NCBI GenBank assembly: GCA_937141935.1
Contig: CAKZQS010000014.1
Coordinates: 41,875-105,874 of the forward strand
Origin: an uncultured Ectothiorhodospiraceae bacterium
Lineage (GTDB): Bacteria; Pseudomonadota; Gammaproteobacteria; Nevskiales; Oceanococcaceae
Direction of reading: 5' to 3'
Length of the DNA: 64,000 bases
Shown here: piece by piece, positions 21,314 through 32,091 of the stretch
Layout: each line of letters opens with the position of its first letter
Position numbering within the stretch: position 1 is the stretch's first letter
Position numbers and translations under genes: made by a program
The notes under the pieces: generated by a model
Seen by the model: only the letters and a program-made list of their open reading frames with translations
Told to the model about the DNA's origin: nothing
Databases searched by the model: none

Positions 21314-21952
21314 ATGAGTGGCCCGACCACCGCCGCTGCGGTGGCGCGCGAGTCGCTGAAGAGTCGGCCGCGTCCCAGCCCGCACGCCGTCAACGAAATC
21401 TTCGATGCGCTGCTGGAGCGCGCCGAGGAGCAGCGCTGGGTGTCTGTCGGTGATGTGGTCGAATCCATCGGCCACCGCGGCTACGGCCCCTTTCTGGTGT
21501 TGCCGGCCCTGCTGGAGCTCTCCCCGCTGGGCGGTATCCCCGGCGTGCCGACCTTCCTGGCCCTGCTGGTCGGCATTGCCGCCATCCAGGTCGCCCTGGG
21601 CCGTAGCCACCTCTGGCTGCCGCCGGCGCTGGAGTGCCGCCGCGTCCCCGCCGACAAGCTGGAGCTCGCCCTGCGCAAGATGCGGCCGATGGCGCGGTGG
21701 CTGGATCGCTGGTTCCACAAGCGCATGGCCTGGATGACCAGCACCGTCATGGTGCGGGCCGCGGCCCTGCTGGTGGTGCTGCTGTGCCTCACGGTGCCGC
21801 CGCTGGAGGTCGTGCCCTTTGCCAGCAGCGCGCCGATGATGGCCATCGTGATGTTTGGCCTGGCGATGACGGTGCGCGATGGCGCCCTGATGCTCGGCGG
21901 CCTGCTGGTGGTGATTGTCGGCGCCGCAACCGGCGCCGCCGTCGCGCTCTAA
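21314..21952 (+). CDS. ExoD-family membrane protein
   Basis: A 212-residue membrane protein of the ExoD family, named for a Rhizobium exopolysaccharide gene; the molecular function is not established. It has SVGDVVESIGHRGYGPFLVL, PALLELSPLGGIPGVPTFLA, and WLDRWFHKRMAWM, followed by three hydrophobic helices at the C-terminus, which fits the family. It is preceded by 216 nt of GC-rich sequence with no recognisable gene and converges on the thioesterase gene. Confidence 0.85.
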   Translation: MSGPTTAAAVARESLKSRPRPSPHAVNEIFDALLERAEEQRWVSVGDVVESIGHRGYGPFLVLPALLELSPLGGIPGVPTFLALLVGIAAIQVALGRSHLWLPPALECRRVPADKLELALRKMRPMARWLDRWFHKRMAWMTSTVMVRAAALLVVLLCLTVPPLEVVPFASSAPMMAIVMFGLAMTVRDGALMLGGLLVVIVGAATGAAVAL

Positions 21953-22000
21953 AGCCGCTGCCCGCCTGATCGCCGCAGCGACCCCACCGCTGCCCCCGCG

Positions 22001-22441
22001 CTAATCGTTCAAGGGCTGCAGGCGGTCGTGCAGCGCCTGCGGCACGCTCGTGGCCTGCTGAGCCTCGTAGTCGAACCACACCAGGATCGAGCGGACATCG
22101 GCCACGGCCCGATCCTCCCCGCGCCGGAAGACCGGCGTTGCGATCTGCAGCGAGCGGCTGCCGATATGGGTGATCTGCACGCCGACATCGAGTTCGGCCG
22201 GGTAGCGCAGCTGCTCGTGGTAGGTGCAGCCGATGTCGGCCAGGATCGGCCCGCTGCCGGAGGTGAACAGCGGTTTGTCGCGCCCGAAGACCTCTTCGAA
22301 AAAGGCCAGCCGCGCGCTCTCGGCATAGCGGAAGAATTCGCAGTTGTTCACATGGCCCAGCATGTCCATGTCGCCCCAGCGCACGGGCAGCGCAAAGGTC
22401 CACAGGTCGGCATGGCGGGTGGTCGGGGCGGTACGGGCCAT
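22001..22441 (-). CDS. Acyl-CoA thioesterase, 4HBT hotdog family
   Basis: A 146-residue single hotdog thioesterase. The signature VRWGDMDMLGHVNNCEFFRY (residues 20-39) includes the catalytic Asp of the 4-hydroxybenzoyl-CoA thioesterase/YbgC/FadM group, followed by GCTYHEQLRYPAELDV. Substrate preference is unknown. Its ATG overlaps the stop of the DUF1289 gene (TGATG), so the two are cotranslated. Confidence 0.9.
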   Translation of the reverse strand: MARTAPTTRHADLWTFALPVRWGDMDMLGHVNNCEFFRYAESARLAFFEEVFGRDKPLFTSGSGPILADIGCTYHEQLRYPAELDVGVQITHIGSRSLQIATPVFRRGEDRAVADVRSILVWFDYEAQQATSVPQALHDRLQPLND

Positions 22442-22656
22442 CAGGGCTTGTCCTTCGAATCCGGGGTGGTGGTCTGCGCGCGGCGGCTCTGGCGTTGCGC
22501 GGCGCGGCTCAGAATATCGGCCTGCTCGGCCAGGTCGGCCTGTGGCCAGCGGCCGATCTCATCGGCGCTGCGGCCACAGCCCAGGCAGATCTGCTCGGCG
22601 TCCAGCACGCACAACTGCACGCAGGGCGAGCGCAGGGCCGGCCCGGCGCGGCTCAT
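22441..22656 (-). CDS. DUF1289 small Cys-rich protein
   Basis: A 71-residue protein with SPCVQLCVLDAEQICLGCGR and DEIGRW, the four-cysteine DUF1289 pattern thought to bind a metal or Fe-S cluster. The C-terminal half is polar and basic. It overlaps dapB upstream (ATGA) and the thioesterase downstream (TGATG), forming the dapB-DUF1289-thioesterase string. Confidence 0.9.
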   Translation of the reverse strand: MSRAGPALRSPCVQLCVLDAEQICLGCGRSADEIGRWPQADLAEQADILSRAAQRQSRRAQTTTPDSKDKP

Positions 22657-23462
22657 GCCAGGCCGAGCACGTCCGGCATGTCGTACAGCCCGCCGTCGCG
22701 GTCGGCCAGCCAGCGCGCGGCGCGCAGCGCACCGCCGGCAAAGTTGGCCCGCGAGGTTGCGCGGTGGCGTATCTCCACCTGCTCGCCCTGCGCCGCCAGC
22801 AACACGGTGTGCTCGCCGACGATGTCGCCGCCGCGCACGGTCGAAAAACCGATGGCCCGCGGCGGACGCGGACCCGTGTGGCCCACGCGCGAGTACACCG
22901 CCTGCTCTTCCAGGCTGCGCCCGGTGGCGGCGGCGGCGGCGCGTCCCAGGCGCAGGGCCGTGCCGGAGGGGGCATCAACCTTGTCGCGGTGATGCAGCTC
23001 GATGATCTCGATGTCGGCGCTGTCGTCCAGCGCGCGCGCGGCCAGCTCCGTCAGCCGGATGCACAGGTTGACGCCAATGCTGAAATTGGCGGCCTGCACG
23101 ACGGCACAGCGCTCGGCATAGCGCTCCAGGCGCTGCTGCTGGGCCGGATCCAGACCCGTGGTGCCACTGACCAGCCGGCGCGGCTGCTGCTCCAGCGCAT
23201 CCAGCGCCTCGGCCAGGCCCTCGGGGCGGGTGAAGTCGATCACCACATCGGCTTGCGCGAAGGCGGCACCCAGGTCGGCATGAATCGGAATGCCGTTGTC
23301 CCCGGCCCCCGCCAGCGCGCCGCTGTCGCGGCCCAACGCGGAGGAATGGGCCGATTCGGTGGCCGCCACCAGCTCCAGGTCCTCGGCGGGCTGCAGCGCC
23401 AGGATCAACGCCCGGCCCATGCGCCCCGCCGCCCCGTGGATGGCCACCTTCTGCACGCTCAT
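22653..23462 (-). CDS. dapB: 4-hydroxy-tetrahydrodipicolinate reductase
   Basis: DapB performs the NAD(P)H-dependent second committed step of the lysine/diaminopimelate pathway. The 269-residue protein has the dinucleotide-binding motif [19 protein letters not shown] at its N-terminus, [24 protein letters not shown] and the catalytic [19 protein letters not shown] (about residues 155-173). The start overlaps the dnaJ stop (ATGA), an arrangement also seen in pseudomonads (grpE-dnaK-dnaJ-dapB). Confidence 0.97.
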   Translation of the reverse strand: MSVQKVAIHGAAGRMGRALILALQPAEDLELVAATESAHSSALGRDSGALAGAGDNGIPIHADLGAAFAQADVVIDFTRPEGLAEALDALEQQPRRLVSGTTGLDPAQQQRLERYAERCAVVQAANFSIGVNLCIRLTELAARALDDSADIEIIELHHRDKVDAPSGTALRLGRAAAAATGRSLEEQAVYSRVGHTGPRPPRAIGFSTVRGGDIVGEHTVLLAAQGEQVEIRHRATSRANFAGGALRAARWLADRDGGLYDMPDVLGLA

Positions 23463-24577
23463 GACATGTGTTCCTCGATGAAGGCGCGGGCCTTGTCGAT
23501 CCAGGACCGCGACTGCGGATTATGCGGGTTGTCGCGCCCGCCGAGGGCTTCGCCGAACTGGCGCAGCAGGTCGCGCTGCTTGCGATTGAGGTTGACCGGG
23601 GTTTCGACCAGGATCTGGCACAGCAGGTCCCCCTTGGGGCCGCCGCGCACGGGTTTCACGCCGTGGCCGCGCAGGCGCAGGGTGCTGCCGGCCTGGGTTT
23701 CGGCCGGAATCTTCAGCTTGGCCTGCCCGTCCAGCGTCGGCACCTCCAGCTCGCCGCCGAGCGCGGCCGTCACCATGTCGACCGGAATCTGGCAGTACAG
23801 ATGGTTGTCCTGGCGCTCGAAGAAGTGGTGCGGCTCGACCTCGATCTGCACATAGAGATCGCCCGCCATCGCGCCGGACTGGCCGGCCTCGCCCTCGCCG
23901 GAGAGGCGGATGCGGTCGCCGGTGTCGACGCCCGGTGGGATCGTGACTTTCAGCGTCTTTTGCCGGATTTGCTGGCCACTGCCCTCGCAGTCGCCACAGG
24001 GCTGGCTGATCACCTGGCCGCGCCCGCGGCATTGCGGGCAGGTCTGGCTGACGGCCAGAAAGCCCTGGTTGATGCGCACCTGGCCGGCGCCGCGGCAGGT
24101 TGGGCAGGTCGTCGGCTGCGTGCCGGGCTCGGCGCCGCTGCCGTCGCAGCTGTCGCAGGGCTCGCGCTGCGGAATCTGGATCTGCACCTCGGTGCCGTGC
24201 ACCGCGTCTTCGAGCCGGATGGCGAGGTTGTAGCGCAGGTCCGAACCCCGCCGCGGGCCGCGCCGCGCGCCGCCGGTGAAGATGTCGGAAAAGATGTCGC
24301 CGAAGATGTCGCCAAAACCGCCAAAGCCGGCCCCACCCGCGCCGGCGCCGGCCTTCAGGCCCTCGTGGCCATAGCGGTCATACACCTCGCGGCGCTCGGC
24401 ATCGGCGAGCACCTCATAGGCCTCCGAGGCCTCCTTGAACAGGTCCTCGGACTGCGCATCCCCGGGGTTGCGGTCCGGGTGGTGCTTCATCGCCAGCCGG
24501 CGATAGGCCTTCTTGATACTCGGCAGGTCGGCGTCGCGCTCGACCCCCAAGACCTCGTAATAATCCCGCTTGCCCAT
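23459..24577 (-). CDS. dnaJ: Chaperone protein DnaJ
   Basis: Co-chaperone that delivers substrates to DnaK and stimulates its ATPase. The 372-residue protein has the full class A layout: a J domain ([17 protein letters not shown], with the HPD motif in [11 protein letters not shown]), a Gly/Phe-rich linker around residues 75-110, four zinc-binding repeats ([32 protein letters not shown]), and the C-terminal substrate domains. It follows dnaK after 118 nt and overlaps dapB. Confidence 0.98.
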   Translation of the reverse strand: MGKRDYYEVLGVERDADLPSIKKAYRRLAMKHHPDRNPGDAQSEDLFKEASEAYEVLADAERREVYDRYGHEGLKAGAGAGGAGFGGFGDIFGDIFSDIFTGGARRGPRRGSDLRYNLAIRLEDAVHGTEVQIQIPQREPCDSCDGSGAEPGTQPTTCPTCRGAGQVRINQGFLAVSQTCPQCRGRGQVISQPCGDCEGSGQQIRQKTLKVTIPPGVDTGDRIRLSGEGEAGQSGAMAGDLYVQIEVEPHHFFERQDNHLYCQIPVDMVTAALGGELEVPTLDGQAKLKIPAETQAGSTLRLRGHGVKPVRGGPKGDLLCQILVETPVNLNRKQRDLLRQFGEALGGRDNPHNPQSRSWIDKARAFIEEHMS

Positions 24578-24671
24578 CTGTCATCTCTGCTTTGCGTGCG
24601 TTCGCACCGCCGCCCGGCGGCCCAAACACGAAAGGCGCGGAGCCGTATCCCGGCCCCGCGCCCCGTGCGGT

Positions 24672-24690
24672 TCGCGGCCGCCGGCCGCGA
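24672..24690. other. Hairpin just after the dnaK stop codon
   Basis: tcgcggcc (24672-24679) and ggccgcga (24683-24690) form an 8-bp stem with a 3-nt loop, 5 nt beyond the dnaK stop in transcription order. No T-run follows, so it is more likely an intercistronic processing or stabilising structure that could set the dnaK:dnaJ ratio than a full terminator. Confidence 0.6.
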
Positions 24691-24695
24691 GGCGA

Positions 24696-26606
<1,911 letters not shown>

Positions 26607-26671
26607 GAAGTACTCCGTGTAGGTCCGCCGCGCGCGGGCGCGGCCAGAATGTGAAAGGGAATCTGTTACCG

Positions 26672-26699
26672 ATGTGCGGCCCGTCGCCGCGCTTTCAAG
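26672..26699 (-). promoter_or_regulatory. Putative sigma-32 heat-shock promoter for dnaK
   Basis: On the minus strand CTTGAAA (26699-26693), identical to the sigma-32 -35 consensus, is followed after 13 nt by CCGCACAT (26679-26672), a partial match to CCCCATNT. It lies about 65 nt before the dnaK start, inside the grpE-dnaK spacer. The -10 match is imperfect. Confidence 0.5.
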
Positions 26700-26723
26700 G
26701 GCGGGCGGGCCGCCGGGCGCCGG

Positions 26724-27371
26724 TCAGGCCGGCGCCTGGGCCACCACGACCATCGCCGGCCGCAGCACGCGCTCGTTGAGCAGGTAGCCCTTTTGCACCA
26801 CCTCGAGCACCGTATTGGGGGCCGCGTCGGCGCTCGGAACCGCCGACATCGCCTCGTGCTTGGCCGGGTCGAAGGTCTCGCCCTTGGGCGCCATTTCGCT
26901 GATGCCGTGCTTGGTCAGCGTGTCCAGCAGCATGCGCCGGGTCATCTGCAGACCCTCAAGCAGCGAACCCTCGGTGTTGTCGCCCTCCTCCGCCGCCTTC
27001 AGCGCGAGCTCCAGGCTGTCGGCCACACCGAGCAGGTCGCGGGCGAAGCGCTCCAGCGCGAAGCGACGGGCCTGCTCGACGTCACGCTCGGCGCGCTTGC
27101 GGATGTTGTCCTGCTCGGCCGTGGCGCGCAGGAAGCGCTCCCAGTTGTCGTCCGCCTTGGCTTTGGCGGCCTCCAGCTCGGCCTTGAGGTCCGCGCCCGC
27201 TGCGCCAGCGGCGTTTTGGTCGGCGTTTTGGTCGGCGTCCTGCCCGGCATTCTCGCCGGCGGCCTCCGCGCCGGCCGGCGGCGCGGCGGGGTCGGTCGGG
27301 GCGTGCGGCGGCTGGCTTTGGGCGTCATCGGCCGGCGGCGACGTGGGGTTGTCTGCCTTCGACTGGCTCAT
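26724..27371 (-). CDS. grpE: Nucleotide exchange factor GrpE
   Basis: GrpE releases ADP from DnaK. The 215-residue protein has a long disordered Ala/Pro/Asp-rich N-terminus (about 65 residues, including imperfect QDADQNADQNA repeats), a coiled-coil dimerisation helix, the family core RKRAERDVEQARRFALERFA, and the C-terminal beta-wing VPSADAAPNTVLEVVQKGY and RPAMVVVA. It starts 31 nt after hrcA in the heat-shock operon. Confidence 0.96.
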   Translation of the reverse strand: MSQSKADNPTSPPADDAQSQPPHAPTDPAAPPAGAEAAGENAGQDADQNADQNAAGAAGADLKAELEAAKAKADDNWERFLRATAEQDNIRKRAERDVEQARRFALERFARDLLGVADSLELALKAAEEGDNTEGSLLEGLQMTRRMLLDTLTKHGISEMAPKGETFDPAKHEAMSAVPSADAAPNTVLEVVQKGYLLNERVLRPAMVVVAQAPA

Positions 27372-27402
27372 CTCTCACCTTGGCTGTGTGGCGTCAGCGG
27401 GC

Positions 27403-28464
27403 TCAGATGGGGCTGGGTTCGCGCGGATTCAAGTGCTCTTCGAGGGCCTGGGCCGCGGCACGCACCAGCGGAATGGCCTGCGCGTAGTTCATGCGCATCG
27501 GGCCGACCGCCGCAACAACGCCCTGCGGCTGGCCCTCGCTGCGGTAGGGCACGGTGATCACGCCGCAGCCGGCCAGCGCCGCGACGCCGCTGTCCTCCCC
27601 CAGCAGAATGCGCCAGTCGCAATCCAGACAGCCTTCGAAGAGCTGCAGCCACTGGCGTTTTTGCTCGAAGCTGCGAAACAGGTCGCGAATCTGCTCGACG
27701 CCGGCAAAATCGTCATGCACCAGCAGTTGCCGATCGCCGGCGATGCGCAGCCGCGGCTCCGGGCGCTCCAGTTCGGCCAGGACCTGGTTCAGCGTGCCCA
27801 GCAGGGGCTGGGCCTCGGGGCGGGAATCGGCCAGCTCGGCGCTGAGCCGGCCGTGCACGGCGCGCAGCGACAGGCCGCCGTAGCGCTCGGTGAGCTGCCG
27901 GGCGACCTGCTGCAAACGCTCGCGGCTGATGGGCGCGGGCAGCTCGAACAGGCGGTTCTCGACTTCGCCCGGCTCGAACACCAGCACCGCCAGCACGCGC
28001 CGCGGCTGCAGGGCGATGAACTCGATCTGCCGCAACTGCCGGCGCCCGCCCTGCGGCAGGCTGACGATAGCCGCCAGGCCGCTCAGTTCGGCCAGCACCT
28101 CGGCCGCCACCCGGCCCGGTTCGCGGCCACGGCGCAGCTCGCCGCCCAGCTGGCGGCGCAGCGCCAGCTCGGTGTTTTCGCCCAGCGGCGCCGGGACCAG
28201 GATGCGATCCAGGAAGACCCGCAGGCCGTCGGCGGTGGGCAGCCGTCCGGCCGAGGTGTGCGGGGCATACAGCAGGCCGGCCCGCTCCAGGGCCGCCAAC
28301 TGGTTGCGCACCGTGGCGCTGCTCATGTTCATGCCGGGCAGCTCGGCCAGCGTCTTCGAGCCCACCGGCGTGCCGGCCACCAGGTAGCGCTCGACCACCA
28401 GCTTGAGGATCAGGCTGGTGCGCAGGTCGAGTTCGCAGCGGGTGTTGTCGGTGGCCGTGGACAC
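27403..28464 (-). CDS. hrcA: Heat-inducible transcription repressor HrcA
   Basis: HrcA represses heat-shock genes through the CIRCE operator. The 353-residue protein has the N-terminal winged helix RTSLILKLVVERYLVAGTPV followed by GSKTLAELPGMNMSSATVRN and LAALERAGLLYAPHTSAGR (the HrcA signature HTSAGR(x)PT). A GAF-like domain and the C-terminal TVPYRSEGQPQGVVAAVGPMRMNY follow. The GTG at 28464 is preferred; an upstream TTG at 28500 would add 12 residues. No CIRCE repeat was found in the window, so its target is presumably elsewhere (groESL). Confidence 0.95.
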   Translation of the reverse strand: MSTATDNTRCELDLRTSLILKLVVERYLVAGTPVGSKTLAELPGMNMSSATVRNQLAALERAGLLYAPHTSAGRLPTADGLRVFLDRILVPAPLGENTELALRRQLGGELRRGREPGRVAAEVLAELSGLAAIVSLPQGGRRQLRQIEFIALQPRRVLAVLVFEPGEVENRLFELPAPISRERLQQVARQLTERYGGLSLRAVHGRLSAELADSRPEAQPLLGTLNQVLAELERPEPRLRIAGDRQLLVHDDFAGVEQIRDLFRSFEQKRQWLQLFEGCLDCDWRILLGEDSGVAALAGCGVITVPYRSEGQPQGVVAAVGPMRMNYAQAIPLVRAAAQALEEHLNPREPSPI

Positions 28465-28565
28465 GCGCTGCAAGATAGGGCCAGCGGGCCCTGCGCTCAA
28501 GCGTGCAAGCCCGACGCGCCCCTGCGGTATGCTCTGGCCACGCTTGCGACCGCGTGCCTCATCGC

Positions 28566-29441
28566 GTGAATGCCGCCCCTTTCCGCCGCTGCGGGCTCGT
28601 CGTCAAGGCCGACGCCCGTGGCGCGCCAACGACGCTCAAGGCCGTGCTCGATTGCCTGCAGGCGCGCGGCACCCCGGTGGTGACCGACCTGGACACCCAG
28701 GCCGCGTTTACGCTGGACCTGCCCGCCGTGTCGCTGGCCGACTTTGCCGAGCACTGCGACCTGATGATCGTGGTGGGCGGCGACGGCACGCTGCTGCGCG
28801 CCAGCCGCCGCGTCATCGCCGATGGGCTGCCGGTGCTGGGCATCAACCTGGGGCGGCTGGGCTTCATGGTGGATATCGCGCCCGACGCGGCGGCCGCCAC
28901 GCTGCACGAGGTGCTGGACGGCGCCTATGTCGAAGAGCGCCGCGGCGTGCTGGAGGCCTTTCGCGACGAGGAGAGCCTGGGGCTGGCCATCAACGACGTG
29001 GTGCTGCGCCACCCCGAGCCGGTGTCGATGCTGGAATTCGCCACCACCACCGATGCGCGCTTCATCAGCCACCACCGCGCCGATGGGCTGATCATCGCGA
29101 CGCCGACCGGCTCGACGGCTTATGCGCTCTCGGCCGGCGGGCCGATGTTGCACCCGGCCTCCGACAGCGTCGCGCTGGTGCCGATCTGCCCGCATACGCT
29201 CAGCGACCGCCCGCTGATCCTGCCCGCCAGCGCGCAGATCGAGGTGCGCATCGCGGGCCGCGATGGCCGCGGTGCGATGGCCACGCTGGACGGACACAGC
29301 ACGGTGGCCATTGCACCGGGCGGTCTGGTCCAGGTTCGCCCGGCCACCACCCCGCTGCGGCTGATCCACCCCGCCGGCTACGACTGGTATGCGATCCTGC
29401 GCGGCAAGCTGAACTGGGGCCGGGACAAGCCGGCCGAATAG
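28566..29441 (+). CDS. nadK: NAD kinase
   Basis: NadK phosphorylates NAD+ to NADP+. From the GTG at 28566 it is 291 residues, the usual length. It contains LMIVVGGDGTLLRASR (the GGDGT ATP-binding motif), INLGRLGFMVDI, INDVVLRHPEPVSMLEF, and IATPTGSTAYALSAGGPM. An ATG about 60 nt further upstream is open in frame but overlaps the promoter region shared with hrcA, so the GTG is preferred. It is divergent from hrcA and followed by recN after 39 nt. Confidence 0.95.
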   Translation: MNAAPFRRCGLVVKADARGAPTTLKAVLDCLQARGTPVVTDLDTQAAFTLDLPAVSLADFAEHCDLMIVVGGDGTLLRASRRVIADGLPVLGINLGRLGFMVDIAPDAAAATLHEVLDGAYVEERRGVLEAFRDEESLGLAINDVVLRHPEPVSMLEFATTTDARFISHHRADGLIIATPTGSTAYALSAGGPMLHPASDSVALVPICPHTLSDRPLILPASAQIEVRIAGRDGRGAMATLDGHSTVAIAPGGLVQVRPATTPLRLIHPAGYDWYAILRGKLNWGRDKPAE

Positions 29442-29480
29442 CCCGGCCGATCCGCCTCCACCCACCACACCCCGCCACCC

Positions 29481-31166
29481 ATGCTGCTGCGCCTCGCCAT
29501 CCGTAACTTCGCCACCGTCGACGCCGTGGCCCTGGACTTCGGCGCCGGTCTGACCGTGTTGACCGGCGAAACCGGCGCCGGCAAGTCGATCCTGTTCGAT
29601 GCGCTCGACCTGCTGTTTGGCGCGCGCGCCGACTCCGGCCTGGTGCGCCCCGGCGCCGCGCGCTGCGAGCTCGAGGCCGAAGTGACGCTGCCGCAGGAGT
29701 CCCGCGCGCTGCGCTGGCTGGAGACCCAGGACCTGCTCGACCCCGATACGCCGCGCCAGTTGCTGCTGCGCCGGGTGCTGCATGCCGACGGCGGCTCCAA
29801 GGCCTGGGTCAACGCGCGGCAAACCACGCTGGCGGCGCTGCGCGAACTGGCCGAGAGCGTGCTCGACATCCACGGCCAGCATGCCCACCAGGCGCTGCTG
29901 CGCGGCGTCGAGCAACGCCGCCTGATTGACGACTTCGGCGGCCTGGCCGCACCGCGCGAGGCGGTACGCACGGCGCATGCGGCGCTGCGCGACTGCGAGC
30001 AGGAGCTGGCCGCGCTGGATTCGGCGGCGCTCAACGACAGCGCCCAGCGCGAGCTGCTGCAGTACCAAAGCGAGGAGTTGCAGGCCTTCGCGCCGGGCGC
30101 CGAGGAATTCACCGAACTGAATGCGGACTTTCGCCGCCTGAGCCAGGCCGATGAGCTGCGCGAGGACTGCGCCTGGCTGCTGGAGCGGCTGGAGGGCGAG
30201 GAGGCCATCGAAGACCAGCTCGGCGCCGCGCTGCGCCGCTGCGAGGCCCTGGCGGCCGCGGACCCCACGCTGGAGGATGCGAGCCAGGCCCTGCTGCAGA
30301 GCCTGGAGGCGGCGCGCGAGGCCCGCCACGGCCTGCAGGCGGCACAGGACCGCTTTGAGGGCGACCCCGAGCGGCTGGCCGAGGTCAGCGAACGCCTCGG
30401 CGCCTGGGAGGACCTGGCGCGCAAGCACCGCTGTGCCCCGGCCGAGCTGGCGACGCATGCCGAAGAGCTGGCCGACACCCTGGCCGGTGCCGCGCGGGAT
30501 GACGCGCGGCGCCAGGAGCTTGAGGGCCAGCGCGAGGCGCTACGCGCCGCCTACGCGCAGGCCGCCACGGCCCTCAGTCAGGCACGCACGGAAGCCGGCG
30601 CCGCGCTGGCCGCGGCCGTGGGCGAGCGCCTGGGCGCCCTGGGCCTGGCGCATGCCCGGCTCGAGGTCGAGGTGCGACATGAGCCGGAGCAATGCACGCC
30701 GCAGGGCGGGGACAGCGTGCGCCTGCTGGTCAGCCTGAACCCCGGCCAGCCGCTGCAGCCGCTGGCCAAGGTCGCCTCGGGCGGCGAGCTGGCGCGCATC
30801 AGCCTGGCCATTGCCGTGTGTTCGCGCAGTGGGCGCCGCGCGGTGCCCGTGCTGCTCTTCGACGAGGTCGATGTCGGCGTGGGCGGCGCCATCGCAGAAG
30901 CGATCGGCGAGCACCTGCGCATGCTGGCCGCCGACAATCAGGTGCTGTGCGTGACCCACCAGCCGCAGGTCGCCGCGCTGGGCCGCGCCCATCTGCATGT
31001 GCGCAAGGAGGTACGCGATGGCGCGACCTACAGCCAGATTCAGCCGCTGGACGACGAGGCCCGCGTCGAGGAGCTGAGCCGCATGGCCGGCGGGCGGGAA
31101 ATCACCGAGCAGACCCGGGCGCATGCCCGCGCGCTGCTGGCCGGGCGGGATCTGGCGGACGCCTAA
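29481..31166 (+). CDS. recN: DNA repair protein RecN
   Basis: An SMC-like ATPase acting in double-strand-break repair. The 561-residue protein has Walker A LTVLTGETGAGKSILFDAL (residues 28-46), long coiled coils between about residues 160 and 380, the ABC signature VASGGELARISLAIAV, Walker B VLLFDEVDVGVGGAIAEAIG, and VLCVTHQPQVAALG. Length matches E. coli RecN. It is next to nadK, a common arrangement, and converges on fur. Confidence 0.97.
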   Translation: MLLRLAIRNFATVDAVALDFGAGLTVLTGETGAGKSILFDALDLLFGARADSGLVRPGAARCELEAEVTLPQESRALRWLETQDLLDPDTPRQLLLRRVLHADGGSKAWVNARQTTLAALRELAESVLDIHGQHAHQALLRGVEQRRLIDDFGGLAAPREAVRTAHAALRDCEQELAALDSAALNDSAQRELLQYQSEELQAFAPGAEEFTELNADFRRLSQADELREDCAWLLERLEGEEAIEDQLGAALRRCEALAAADPTLEDASQALLQSLEAAREARHGLQAAQDRFEGDPERLAEVSERLGAWEDLARKHRCAPAELATHAEELADTLAGAARDDARRQELEGQREALRAAYAQAATALSQARTEAGAALAAAVGERLGALGLAHARLEVEVRHEPEQCTPQGGDSVRLLVSLNPGQPLQPLAKVASGGELARISLAIAVCSRSGRRAVPVLLFDEVDVGVGGAIAEAIGEHLRMLAADNQVLCVTHQPQVAALGRAHLHVRKEVRDGATYSQIQPLDDEARVEELSRMAGGREITEQTRAHARALLAGRDLADA

Positions 31167-31226
31167 GGCCGACCCGGCCTGCCGCTATCCCGGGCTGGCG
31201 CCGCCCGCTGCGTCGCCGGCGGCCAG

Positions 31227-31655
31227 CTACTCGCTGCGCCCGCTGCAGCCGGGCTTGTTGCAGCGCCCGTAGAGCACCAGGCTGTGGTCCTGCAAATCGA
31301 AGCCCAGCTCTTCGCTGATGGACTTCTGGCGCTTTTCGATGGTGGCATCGACGAACTCGACGACATCGCCGCACTCGGTGCAGACGATGTGATCGTGGTG
31401 CTTGCCGTCGTCCAGCTCAAAGACGGCCTGTCCGCCGTCAAAGTTGTGCCGGCTGACGAGGCCGGCAGCCTCGAACTGCGTCAGCACGCGGTAGACGGTG
31501 GCCAGCCCGATCTTTTCCTCACCGACCTCCATCAGTTCGCGATAGACATCCTCGGCACTCATATGCCGGTGCGCCCCGCGCTCCAGAATCTCGAGGATCT
31601 TCAGCCGGGGTAGCGTGACTTTCAGCCCCGCCCGTCGCAAATCCTTCGACTCCAC
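31227..31655 (-). CDS. fur: Ferric uptake regulator Fur
   Basis: Iron-responsive repressor. The 142-residue protein has the winged-helix domain LKVTLPRLKILEILERG and IGLATVYRVLTQFEAAGLV, the regulatory-metal site in DGKHHDHIVCTECGDVVEFV, and a C-terminal Cys pair in GRCNKPGCSGR. It starts at GTG (31655) with an AGGTGGAG ribosome site. It is divergent from bamE, the usual gammaproteobacterial arrangement. The spacer has a weak GATAAT-containing Fur-box-like stretch but no convincing 19-bp operator. Confidence 0.97.
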   Translation of the reverse strand: MESKDLRRAGLKVTLPRLKILEILERGAHRHMSAEDVYRELMEVGEEKIGLATVYRVLTQFEAAGLVSRHNFDGGQAVFELDDGKHHDHIVCTECGDVVEFVDATIEKRQKSISEELGFDLQDHSLVLYGRCNKPGCSGRSE

Positions 31656-31720
31656 CGCGCCTCCACCTATGCCTTTTGCGTAAACTGCATATTATCCCGG
31701 ATTGACTCACGAGCCGCACG

Positions 31721-32074
31721 ATGCGCCGAACCTTCTCTGCCCTGCTTCTGACCCTGCCGCTGGCCCTGAGCGCCTGCGGGACCTATCGCGTGACCGTGAC
31801 GCAGGGGAACGTGGTGGAAGAGGATCGCCTGGCGCAGCTGGAGCTGGGCATGACGCCGGTGCAGGTCGAATATCTGCTCGGCACGCCGCTGTTGCGCAGC
31901 CCGCTGACGCCGCAACGCTGGGATTATGTGCTGCGCGTGGAGCGCGGCGAGGAAACGCTGCGCGAGCGGCGGGTCACCGTGTATTTCGCCGAAGGCCTGG
32001 TCAGCGCCATCGAGGACACGGCCGCCGTCGACGAAGAGCAAAGCGCACCGGCCACGACCGCCGCCGCGGGCTGA
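31721..32074 (+). CDS. bamE: Outer membrane assembly lipoprotein BamE
   Basis: BamE is an accessory lipoprotein of the BAM complex that inserts beta-barrel proteins into the outer membrane. The 117-residue precursor has a signal peptide with lipobox LSAC (Cys19), then the SmpA/OmlA fold: LAQLELGMTPVQVEYLLGTP, RWDYVLRVERGEE and RRVTVYFAEGLVSAIE. It is divergent from fur and converges on rnfH. Confidence 0.95.
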   Translation: MRRTFSALLLTLPLALSACGTYRVTVTQGNVVEEDRLAQLELGMTPVQVEYLLGTPLLRSPLTPQRWDYVLRVERGEETLRERRVTVYFAEGLVSAIEDTAAVDEEQSAPATTAAAG

Positions 32075-32091
32075 ACCCCCGGGCTGAAACC

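Noticed and set aside
28465..28565. CIRCE operator in front of hrcA
   Set aside because: No TTAGCACTC-N9-GAGTGCTAA or close variant is present in the spacer.
28503..28565. Longer NadK N-terminus starting at 28503
   Set aside because: The extra 21 residues are not NadK-like and overlap the likely promoter region; GTG at 28566 gives the family length.
31656..31720. Fur box between fur and bamE
   Set aside because: GATAAT occurs once, but the three-hexamer or 19-bp palindrome is not convincing.
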